Both the position numbers and the translations under genes were made by a program. A DNA stretch of 64,000 bases from Amyelois transitella (Eukaryota; Arthropoda; Insecta; Lepidoptera; Pyralidae): assembly GCF_032362555.1 (NCBI RefSeq), contig NC_083524.1:6806001-6870000 (forward strand). Reading direction: 5' to 3'. Every line of letters starts with the position of its first letter. Position 1 is the stretch's first letter. This document shows positions 56,301 through 64,000 of the stretch, one piece after another. The notes under the pieces were generated by a model, which searched no databases, was not told the origin of the DNA, and worked only from the letters and a program-made list of their open reading frames with translations.

Positions 56301-58442
56301 TTGACAAGGCAAAAAGTATACATACATACATATTATCACGTCTATATCCCTTGCGGGGTAGACAGAGCTTGAATAGACCGAAAGCCCACGTTCCGCTGTA
56401 TGGCCTTATAATGGAACTGAAAATAAAAAAGTGACAGGTTGCCAGCCGCCAACGCTTTTGAACGACAATATTTCGTATCCGAATGGGTATAATTCTTACC
56501 AGATTTTCCCCCAATAACAGTTTCATCATGAATATGAACCATTTTTGTCTTCCTTCTTCGTTTTATGCATCGACCCATTTTGATAACGATGCACGTACTT
56601 AAATTTACCACTGAAAATATTTTTAAATTATCACACAACTATGTAAGTAAAGTTATTAAAAAATGCAAGAAAAAAATAGTGAAAACACAAAAAAAAAAAC
56701 AAAATATTTTCCGTTTCATAATTTGTATCACATTTGATGAGATTTTTTAAGTACATCTGTAGTTCTTTGATCTGTTCCAAGTTTAATATTGCCCACCCAC
56801 GTTCACAATACAGTACAGGGCCCGATTTAGGGAAAACAGTTGGAGCTAAAGCCATGGGGCCTTCAAAGGAAATAGGCTCCTTTCCGTAGAGTTTGTAAAA
56901 TAAGTGTATTATATAACTTGAAGAAATTAATATAATTAAGATTATTATGTGCCCTACTGTTACTAGATAGTTTTTCTTTTTGTCCCCATGAGCTCTGCGA
57001 TATAAGTATGACATATTTACTTTTGACAAAAATTTGACGACATATTCGTGGTAACGTGCATATATTATTGTTGTGAATATTATGAGCGGAGTTTTCAATT
57101 TGATAAAGCATTTAAAAGAAGTGAAAATTTTAATTTAACCTGTGGCGTGTCGTTTGAATTTCGAAAATGAAGAATGATGTCTGCGCGCGCACGACGCCGC
57201 TCCTCAGAACCGACCCGAAAAACCACATCAAGCTGTTGTTCATATCGCACGTTCTCGCGTTTTTGTATAAGACATTAATTCATTGATATCTATTTCAGTC
57301 TTAGTTTTGTTAGAAGGATGTAAATTAATACCTAAATTCGAGGCATCACAGTCCTTCTACAAATCATTAAATGATCACTTTCTATTTTGCTCCAAATTTT
57401 CACTTCAGATCTTTGCACCACGTCTAACGATCCTAAATCCGGCCCAGCAAACAAAAGTACATTCTACACTGTAATTTTAGATGAAAGTATGTTGAAAGTA
57501 AGTATTAACTTAAATATATATGCGTGGGCACTGCTAGTACTGCATAAACGAGGGCTGCAGTACGCCCCCACAGCGTCTGTGGCACCGGAGCACCGAAGCC
57601 TGGAACAAATAGCATACATACATATGGTCACGTCTATATCCCCTGCGGGGTAGACAGAGCGAACAGTCTTGAAAAGACTGAATGGCCACGTTAAGCTATT
57701 TGGCTTAATGATAGAATTGAGATTCAAATAGTGACAGGTTGCTAGCACATCGCCTAAAAAAGAATCCCAAGTTTGTAAGCCATCCCTAAGTCGCCTTTTA
57801 CGGCATCCATGGGAAAGAGATGGAGTGGTCCTATTCTGTTTTGTATTGGTGCCGGGAACCACACGGCCTGGAACAAATAAGATTAAATATTTTTTTTATA
57901 TTTTAATGTTCTTTAGATATTGTGTTATAAATTAGGTAGAAGTGGATAGCGATTGAGGTAATCGAGATATGTGGTTAATGAATCGATAAACGTAAGATTG
58001 CGACACGGCCTTCGTAACAATATAAAACATTTAATTTCTACCCTCGCAAGAATTTCGAGAAATTCTCTCTTTGTGCACCCTTGAATAAGTGCTTCAGTAC
58101 TACACGGCAAATTTCCTATTTAGACGCAGTTTGAGTTGATAATTATGTAAGTACAGCGTCTTATTTGAGGAAAGATGATTTGAATTCGTTACCCTCTGGT
58201 AATTTCGAAATCCCTTTCGCAATCTAACCTCATAATAGACAGGATTATTTATTAAACTATTTCTATACTCCAGTACCCAACGCAGTCATAACGTAAACAG
58301 TAAACAGCAATGTTCCAGAAGGTTTCCAGTAATGTCCAGGGTGGAGGATGGCGCCTCGACCCACGGCCTTCATCGTCAGCTTTCGCTCGTCTTCTATCCG
58401 CCTCTCGATAGCTTCTTTCCAACGAGGAGACAGGGGTGTTAT
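53323..58442 (-). CDS. Unrecognised multi-pass membrane protein, last four exons
   Basis: Exons: 58442-58277, 55415-55348, 54355-54197, 53478-53323. GT-AG sites and phases agree, and the frame ends at a TAG (53323-53325). The 182 visible residues include RRIEDERKLTMKAVGRGAI, HYWKPSGTLLFTVYVMTAL, then VPFAAVLYYTLGSVAFGVL, LRGKMGLDVAMFPLEFTT, and VEGAMILLSCILAAIRL. That makes two or three likely membrane segments. The exon 1-2 donor (GG|GTACTG) is weaker than the others. The first visible exon opens in phase 0 with no ATG, so the start lies upstream (to the right) and was not found. I do not recognise the family. Intron 1 holds several SINE-A copies and a possible nested small gene. Confidence 0.6.
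53523..53754 (-). repeat. SINE-A, near full length
   Basis: AACATACATATGACTATATAA to GTCGGGAATCACACGGCA. The AGTCTTGAAAAGACTG block is deleted. Confidence 0.85.
53980..54120. repeat. Palindromic MITE H, decayed
   Basis: CGATGGCATGGAACGCGCAA, ATCGCTGTTTCGCTTCTCAT, CTTGAAACGGGACAGCAA and TTTTTTCGCGGGGG, in the order seen at 15427. Confidence 0.5.
54460..54640 (+). mobile_element. LINE 3'-UTR fragment
   Basis: AAAATGCTGCAGTGTAGTTTG, CGCTTTGGAAGCGATGGTAA and TGACGTCAATAAGTGATATA parallel 59878-60030. Confidence 0.55.
54820..54965 (-). repeat. Dispersed repeat C, inverted and diverged
   Basis: GACCATGATCCTCGATTGGG, CTTCCGTCTGACCTAAGCAAC and CCTAACCTCAATGCC are repeat C in reverse. Confidence 0.5.
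55042..55322 (-). repeat. SINE-A with probable 11-bp target duplication
   Basis: The element is about 55053-55298. CTAAATTAGTT occurs at 55042-55052 and 55312-55322. Fourteen extra bases (TATTTTAATG within) sit between the 5' end and the second copy. Confidence 0.85.
55709..55858 (-). repeat. SINE-A, strongly decayed
   Basis: CTTACTGGGTAGACATAGGC, AATGATAGAATTGAGATTCA and AATTCCAAGTTTATA occur in order. Confidence 0.55.
56091..56229 (-). repeat. SINE-A 3' half
   Basis: AACATACATAGGTACATATG to TAGTGACAGGTTGCTA. Confidence 0.85.
56320..56449 (-). repeat. SINE-A 3' half
   Basis: ATACATACATACATATTATC to GTGACAGGTTGCCAGCC. The block around ACTGATAGGCCACG is altered. Confidence 0.8.
56631..57098 (-). 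CDS. Possible small membrane protein nested in an intron
   Basis: An open frame of up to 155 residues begins MKTPLIIFTTIIYARYHEY. It has a clear membrane segment (VGHIIILIILISSSYIIHLF) and then a protein-like stretch (GKEPISFEGPMALAPTVFPK, ERGWAILNLEQIKELQMYL). The last 30 residues are low-quality AT-rich sequence, so the real exon may end earlier. A candidate further exon follows at about 56615-56504 on the same strand (acceptor ATATTTTCAG, donor TCTGGTAAGAA, reading KMVHIHDETVIGGKSG). I could not join the two in phase with good sites. No family recognised. Confidence 0.3.
   Translation of the reverse strand: MKTPLIIFTTIIYARYHEYVVKFLSKVNMSYLYRRAHGDKKKNYLVTVGHIIILIILISSSYIIHLFYKLYGKEPISFEGPMALAPTVFPKSGPVLYCERGWAILNLEQIKELQMYLKNLIKCDTNYETENILFFFLCFHYFFLAFFNNFTYIVV
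57410..57497 (+). CDS. Possible isolated plus-strand exon
   Basis: The acceptor TTTTCACTTCAG ends near 57409 and the donor AAAGTAAGTATT starts near 57498. Between them one frame is open (LCTTSNDPKSGPANKSTFY, then VILDESMLK). The entry phase is 1 and the exit phase 0. No partner exon was found. A plus-strand ATG frame at 57168-57287 (MKNDVCARTTPLLRTDPKNH) is a possible first exon, but its donors do not match in phase. Confidence 0.25.
57598..57879 (-). repeat. SINE-A reference copy with 14-bp target duplication
   Basis: The element is 57612-57865. GCCTGGAACAAATA occurs at 57598-57611 and 57866-57879. Read in its own direction it has: head GCCGTGTGGTTCCCGGCACC, ATACAAAACAGAATAGGACC, CCATGGATGCCGTAAAAGGC, TTTTAGGCGATGTGCTAGC, CTATTTGAATCTCAATTC, GAACGTGGCC-like block, CAGTC...GACTG hairpin, CTCTGTCTACCCCGCAGGGG, and GACGTGACCATATG followed by TATG repeats. 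No long conserved frame, no poly(A) and no clear A/B box. Direct repeats and tail point to target-primed reverse transcription. Confidence 0.92.
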
Positions 58443-58547
58443 CTGAAAGATAATAATAAGTTATTTACATTCTAACTGATTGGAGGTACTGGCGGATTAC
58501 AGCCTCCAGGGAGTGCGTAATGGGACAAAACGTCGCTAATTTTACAT

Positions 58548-58718
58548 GCATACATATAGTCACGTCTTTATCCCTTACAGGGTAGACAGAGCCAATAGTC
58601 CTGAAAAGACTGAATGGCCACGTTCAGCTGCTCGGCTTAATGATGGAATTGAGATCCAAATAGTGACAGGTTGCTAGCCCATCGCCTATCAAAAGGATCG
58701 CAATTTTATAAGCCTATC
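58548..58718 (-). repeat. SINE-A, left part of an interrupted copy
   Basis: TGCATACATATAGTCACGTC to ATAAGCCTATC. It continues at 61321-61408 after the 2.6-kb insert. Confidence 0.9.
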
Positions 58719-59439
58719 CTGCCGCGCAATTTAAGAACGCAGTAAGTACCACTTACTGCGTTTATGGTTGTCGTATATGTAGGAGATGCTGACATTGCGA
58801 TCTACAAGAATCAAAGACCCGTTTTCTTCTATCTCGTTTAGAAACGGAAATACGTTATAACATAAATGCAGTAATGAGCAGATTTTAATTTCACTTTCAT
58901 AATATAACTGCAGTAAAAACACTTACTTATTTAGTATTATGTAGAAACATTTCATAATGGTATTAGCAACACAACAATAGTGCAGTATTTACCAATAACG
59001 TCATTTTTTATATGTTGCCATGGTAAAAGCAAATGACTCTCACATAATATTCATGCAGCAACTACAATTATACTGCGTTTATCGAAAAGCTCGTCGGAAT
59101 TGTTTTTAGGTTTAACAAGTCATGAACGCGGCAACTGACAATTACGGCATTTATTGTACGTTCATGTATTTGTTTATCACTAGAACGATATTTAGTTTAA
59201 TGTCTTAAGATCACTTACTGCATTAATGCTTCAGCAATATACGTCTACTATTAAGTGAAAAGGGCCGTTCGCGCAAGTTACAGTTTAGGACCAAGAGACT
59301 CGTTAAGACAACTCTTTAAGAAAAAACCTACAGACAGTAGCGTCCCAGTACATTTTTGATCTTATAATGTATGTTAGGAAAAATACCTTTTTTTTTTCAA
59401 AAAGTTAGTGCCACAAGTGATAGAAATTTACGTAATAAA

Positions 59440-60060
59440 CATAAATTAGTCATGCCGTTTCATAGGCTTAGCAAAGTCAGTAAATAATTTATTGGGAACT
59501 GTATACGATTTTATAATAGGTTGCCGGAGTCTGTTCTTGATATGCCCAACCGAAAATTCAAAGAGTATGTAAAGAAAGTACTTTGTGAGAAGGCTTATTA
59601 TAGGACTGATGATTACCTTAATGATAAAAACATCTGGCTTGAGCTTGGCACAGGAACCTCGTAATTAATTGTAGTTTGATTTGAACTTAAATGAAAATTC
59701 AGTACACTCTGTACATAAATCTTTTTAAAATTGGCAATCCATAATATATATATATATATATATATTTTCTTTTTTTCAATATTAAATCTCATAAATATAT
59801 AAATCTGAACAATGTATTCTCTCGTCCACATTCTATTCTAAGTTTAATTAATATTGTGAAGTTGACGTTGTTGAAGAAAATGCTGCAGTGCAGTTTGTTA
59901 CCGCTTCTTCTGCACTGACGCCTTGGAAGCGGCAGTAAACTTAGTTTTTAAGTAATTTATTTGACGTCAACCAATGTTGTTAAACCATACGTTTTGACAA
60001 TTATTAAGCGATATATAGTATCCTATAGTAATGAATAAAAATTTTGAATTTGAATTGAAT
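59440..60060 (+). mobile_element. LINE 3' end (Jockey/CR1-like) nested in the 2.6-kb element
   Basis: Around 59508-59645 the plus strand reads RFYNRLPESVLDMPNRKFKE, then YVKKVLCEKAYYRTDDYLND, typical of the C-terminus of lepidopteran LINE reverse transcriptases. The 3' UTR holds TTTGTTACCGCTTCTTCTGC and ends in AATAAAAATTTTGAATTTG. It is 5' truncated. Confidence 0.65.
59741..59764. repeat. (TA)n microsatellite
   Basis: Uninterrupted AT alternation inside the LINE 3' UTR. Confidence 0.9.
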
Positions 60061-60711
60061 TTGAAATAATGCATCGAAAACAAAATGCTCAAAATGTTAA
60101 ATTCACTTCTCAAGTACATAAAAAAAAATTACTTATATGAGATTTAATAGATTAAATTATAAGATTAAATTAAATATAGATTTATTTTTTTCAATATGAT
60201 TAGTAATTGTTAAATAAAACTTATAATGAAACATTTACATTATTATTCAAACTTTTGAACCTCAGAAGTTATTATTTCGTACTTATCGAATTATTAATTT
60301 TATTGATTAAGCAAATGGACATGTTCCAGGAAGGTTTTTAATTTATTTTATAAGTTTTTGAACTGATTGTTACCTTACGAATCTCAAAATGGGTGCCATT
60401 TTATACTTAATTATTAGTTATAATTTTATTATGTTACGCAAACGGAGATATCTTTTTGATGACCAAGGAGATCTTTAATTTATTTTATAAGATTTTGAAC
60501 TGATTGTACGTTTTAAAATCTGTGATTTATAAAATAAAAGGATTTCAAAAGTAATTTGTAAAGTTCATTTTATTTTTTATTTTGTTATAGTTCAAAATGT
60601 AAGCGTTACTGACTTAAGATAAATGCAGTGTAAATGCAATATTACTGCGCTATTTAATCTGTGATAAGTCATTTCCTTTCATGTTATCTATATATATATA
60701 TATATATATAG

Positions 60712-60914
60712 GACAAATTACACAGATTGAGTAAGCCTCGAAGTAACTAAGATACTACTAAGATACTAACTCAACGACACTATATTTTATAATACGAGTA
60801 AACACTTATATAGATAAACATCCAAGACCCAAGCCAATCAGAAAAAGTTCTTTTCTCATCATGCCCTGGCCGGGATTCGAACCCGGGACCACCGGTGCCA
60901 CAGAGGCCGTCGAA
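60712..60914 (-). repeat. tRNA-derived SINE (SINE-S), nested
   Basis: In reverse: B box GGATTCGAACC within CCGGGATTCGAACCCGGG. The A-box part is deleted between GTGGCACCGG and CTCTGTGG. Body CATCATGCCCTGG side intact. A (TA)n run at about 60690-60711 borders its 3' end. Confidence 0.8.
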
Positions 60915-61320
60915 ATCTATCATAAATGCAGTATATTATAAAGTTACGGCGCATATATTGTGTTGCAAAATGTAAAATAACATTAATTCACGTAACCTAT
61001 GTGCTGTAAATAAAGGAATTTTAGCATAAATGCCGTAAGGATCAATTTTACTGCATTCATGAAAATATTGTCTTATGAAAAAATTAATTAAGCCATAACA
61101 TAAACAGTTTTAATTAAATTTTATGCACTATATAATAATTTAAACACCAAACGCCACTATCAAGATAATCTTCGAGTTATGCTCTTTAAGTCAGTATAGT
61201 TATTTTTAAAAAAATTTGCATAACATGTTTTAGGTAGCCTAAAATAAGTTTAAAACTTTGACCGCGTTTTTCTCGAAACTGTTCTCGTGTTCTTTACTGC
61301 GTTCTTAAATTGCGCGGCAG

Positions 61321-61408
61321 TATCCCTTAGTTGCCTTTTACGACATCCATAGGAAAGAGATGGAGTGGTCCTATTCTTTTTTGTATTGGTGCCGGGAACC
61401 ACACGGCA
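61321..61408 (-). repeat. SINE-A, right part of the interrupted copy
   Basis: TATCCCTTAGTTGCCTTTTA to GGAACCACACGGC. GTCGCTAAT after it and GTCGCTAAT before 58548 look like the target duplication of the original SINE. Confidence 0.9.
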
Positions 61409-61419
61409 CATGTCGCTAA

Positions 61420-62370
61420 TATCGCTAATATTATACTTAAAATATGATAAAAGAATGTAGATATTATGAGCGAATAAAAAAATACAGGGAGAAATTGAGG
61501 GACATAAAAACAGCATTTAGTGGCTTTAGGAGATTGTTTTCAATTTGTTTAAATTAATTACTTATTAATCGGTTTTTAAATCCATTATCTCAGGTTATAA
61601 AGAGCGTTATAAGGACAACTTAGGTAAAAGTAAATAATAATAATACCTACCTACTAATCTATTTTCGAAAATATCCGTCATCAATAGGTACTGAGTTTCT
61701 CAAAAATTAATTCTTGCAAATCGTTTTTTAAAGTGCCTAGTAGGTGCTATTAAGAGGTACGTGGTCAGGTTTATAGTTGATAGCCACTCCACAGATCTAT
61801 AGTGGGATAATCAAATTGAGGATTCCTCCGTGAAGTGGACTTGAAGACCAGCGCTGGAGGTGACAACGAGTGGGTAATGAAGCGGCGGAGACTGAGTAAG
61901 TACACTGCTGACCAATATTTCGGATACAGCGTTTAAATCTTAATTGAAACTTTTTGTTAAGTCTATGATCTAGAAGTGTTATGGTAAGGAACCTTATTGA
62001 AAAGTAAGTCCCAATGATCTATTCATTAACGTTTACAAAACATATGCCTTACTTCTTTTGAATTTTTTGTTTTATTTCACAGTTATGTACAGAAATACTG
62101 CAACAAATAAGACATAGTATGTGAATTATAAGTATACAGTTATTTACATAAAGACGGCAAATAATAAGACATAGTAAGTATAATAAGCCGGATACAAAAG
62201 TGATAAACGTTTATTTGCGGTAAATGCAATTGGGAATACGAAGAGATAATATATTTTATTGTGTGTTTTAGCAATGTAAAAGTAAAAAAAAATATAGAAA
62301 TGTATCCAAGCAAATTTCGCAAATTTTGAAAAGTCGCACAGACAGAATCTGTAGTCTGTATCTGTAGTCG
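61420..62370. other. AT-rich stretch without secure gene
   Basis: A short region at about 61780-61900 is GC-richer and open in several frames on both strands, with splice-like ends (TTACTCAG on minus, CTGAGTAAGTAC on plus). No reading could be chosen. Confidence 0.3.
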
Positions 62371-62379
62371 CACATTATT

Positions 62380-62655
62380 GCCTAAGTACATACATACATA
62401 CATATAATCACGTCTATATCCCTTGCGGGGTAGACAGAGCCAACAGTCTTGAAAAGATTGAAAGGCTACGTTCAGCTATTTGGCTTCAAGATAGAATTGA
62501 GATTCAAATAGTGACAAGTACTAGCCCATCGCCTACAAGAAGAATTCCAAGTTTATAAGCCTATCCCTTAGTCACCTTTTACGACATCCATGGGAAAGAG
62601 ATGGAGTGGTCATATTATTTTTTCTATTGGTGCCGGTAATCACACGGCCTAAGTA
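62380..62655 (-). repeat. SINE-A with 9-bp target duplication
   Basis: The element is about 62389-62648. GCCTAAGTA occurs at 62380-62388 and 62647-62655. Confidence 0.88.
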
Positions 62656-62659
62656 TTGT

Positions 62660-64000
62660 CATTATGTAGGCGTTGGTACAAAAAAACTAATGTATAGTTT
62701 CACCCGCCCGCCAGTGTATCGAACACAGTGTTATAGAAAATCAGCAGCGCCGTCCATATAATGAGGCAATACTGGTGCTAATGGGGCAGAAGCCTTACTT
62801 AGCTGGATTGGACTCTTCGGAGCCCTAATTAAGGCGGCCATTAGTCTTCCGACGGGTTTATAAGGATTTATGTGCCTTGGATATTCATGATAGTTCTTAT
62901 GCGGGTAGGGCATGAGCTAAGATTTTTTCGATACTTAAATTAAGTATCTCTTTTTTTTACATGAGTTCTCAAAGATTTAGTTCCGTCGTCTCAGTAAGCC
63001 ATTCAGCTTAATGTGGCCTTGTAAGATTTGTTAGAACGGGACTGATATGTGTTAAAGGCAAAAGCCCCTTAATTAAATAAAGACTTTAAAAAAGTTGCTT
63101 TTGAGTCGAAGTATCGCGTCTTTATGGGATACTCGTATTGTAGGTATTAACAAATACGTTATGTTTACAAAAAACCACGCCTCTTTCCCGGAGAAGTAGG
63201 CAGCAAAGGGTTATATACCTTGATATTTTTAATAAAGTAAGTTTAGTGACTAGAAACAATAAAAAAATTACTTAACGGCCCTCACAATGGTCTAAGATTG
63301 TGATGAGAATCTTGACATAACAAACACGACGTGGATCTAAAACGAAATATGGGAATCGAACTTTAGCCCATTAGCGTGTTAACCAATACACCAACTTCTA
63401 TTAATTCTATAAAATAATATGGAAAAGGCGATATTCCTTAGTTGACTTTTTTATCATCGATTAACACAACAATTATAAATTAACACACTACACAATTAAT
63501 AATTCAAAAATGTATCTCTCAAAGTTAATTGAGAAAATTAATAACAGTAATAGAATGAGTCTGCTTTCGTCCGTTAAAATTTACTTTGAAAGCAACTGTG
63601 TATTTTTTTTAATTTCCTTTTCATAAACGGGACAAACAAAGTATAGTTTCGAACCGCACGTTATTAAATTCTTAAATTGCAATTCTCGATTGCAATACTG
63701 CCAGCTGTTACACAAGATTGCTAGATACGATTTATTCTGACTTTTGGTCATATGATCTTCATTTATAAAGAGAGCGAAAGTGGCAGATTGGTTAATAAAT
63801 ATGGCCACTGACGGTGGATTCGTGACTATCAATTTCATTATTTTTAATTTGATTACTACCTTACAAAGGTTAAACGTTACATTCATATTATCAATATTTT
63901 GTTGGTTTACAAATGTTTTTGGTAGTGTGGTGACGGCAGAGTAGAAAAGCTTCACCCCGTGTCTTACTGTGGCTATCGTAAGAAGCGATTAAGGGATTAA
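62660..64000. other. Right end, no secure gene
   Basis: Contains a LINE-B scrap at 63173-63203 (CCACGCCTCTTTCCCGGAG) and, at the right edge, a decayed SINE-A-like phrase (GTAAGAAGCGATTAAGGG). The minus frames at 62731-62913 (starts MPYPHKNYHEYPRHINPYKP) and 63581-63955 (124 codons) have no recognisable domain. Confidence 0.35.

Larger units (their letters stand above)
58719..61320. mobile_element. Non-autonomous DNA transposon, 27-bp TIRs, 4-bp TSD (TATC)
   Basis: The left end CTGCCGCGCAATTTAAGAAC (TIR 58719-58745) is perfectly inverted at 61294-61320. TATC at 58715-58718 and 61321-61324 flanks it, and joining the flanks restores uninterrupted SINE-A sequence. Inside, the motif CATAAATGCAGTAA/TTACTGCATTTATG recurs in both directions: 58752-58766, 58861-58875, 59071-59084, 59141-59155, 59213-59230, 60619-60650, 60921-60933, 61024-61040, 61048-61061. 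No transposase frame is present. A LINE tail (59440-60060) and a tRNA-SINE (60712-60914) are nested inside. The superfamily is undecided: 4-bp duplications are known for Sola and Chapaev types. Confidence 0.88.

Noticed and set aside
62731-62913. Minus-strand frame as the first exon of the right-hand membrane protein
   Set aside because: Its plausible donor (CTAAGTAAGG) leaves phase 1, whereas the first visible exon needs phase 0, and no linking exon was found.
63581-63955. 124-codon minus-strand frame at the right edge
   Set aside because: No recognisable domain, begins in decayed repeat sequence, and no splice or transcript evidence is visible.

Overview
This is a eukaryotic, AT-rich, intron-rich window that reads as a moth or butterfly (Lepidoptera) genome. 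The signs are insect-type genes with GT-AG introns, very dense short dispersed repeats of lepidopteran type (a SINE-like family ending in TATG repeats, tRNA-derived SINEs, RTE/Jockey-like LINE tails, and the repeat beginning GACTTCGTCCGCG), and an intact Tc1/mariner-type transposon. Exons were rebuilt by hand from reading frame, GT-AG sites and intron phase.

Layout, left to right. (1) 139-24802, minus: eleven phase-consistent exons of a long Ser/Pro/Arg-rich protein whose N-terminus resembles SLAIN microtubule plus-end proteins; its 3' end lies beyond the left edge. (2) 26482-26901, plus: single-exon ribosomal protein RpL28 (eL28) behind a 5'TOP-like start. (3) 29445-31491: complete Tc1/mariner-superfamily transposon with an intact 457-aa transposase, 91-bp terminal inverted repeats and a TA target duplication. 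(4) 34418-40649, minus: king tubby (ktub), seven exons, complete. (5) 41018-50789, plus: l(2)tid/DNAJA3 mitochondrial DnaJ, ten exons, head-to-head with ktub across about 370 bp; an in-frame alternative last exon (46940-47277) would replace the C-terminus with a membrane-spanning tail. (6) 53323-58442, minus: the last four exons of an unrecognised membrane protein; the 5' end was not found. (7) 58719-61320: a 2.6-kb non-autonomous DNA element with 27-bp inverted repeats and a TATC duplication, which splits a SINE-A copy and itself carries a LINE tail and a tRNA-SINE. The rest of the right end is repeats and low-information AT-rich DNA.

The commonest repeat, called SINE-A here, has about 40 copies or fragments. 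It starts near GCCGTGTGGTTCCCGGCACC, runs about 250-280 bp and ends in (TATG)n; several copies have 9-15 bp target duplications. Its last 40-50 bp resemble the 3' end of an RTE-like LINE fragment (LINE-B), which suggests that the LINE mobilises the SINE. The cellular genes are housekeeping or cytoskeletal (ribosome, mitochondrial chaperone, tubby-type phosphoinositide/cilia adaptor, probable microtubule plus-end factor) and do not form one pathway. The new material is mostly in the mobile DNA and in the alternative tid exon.
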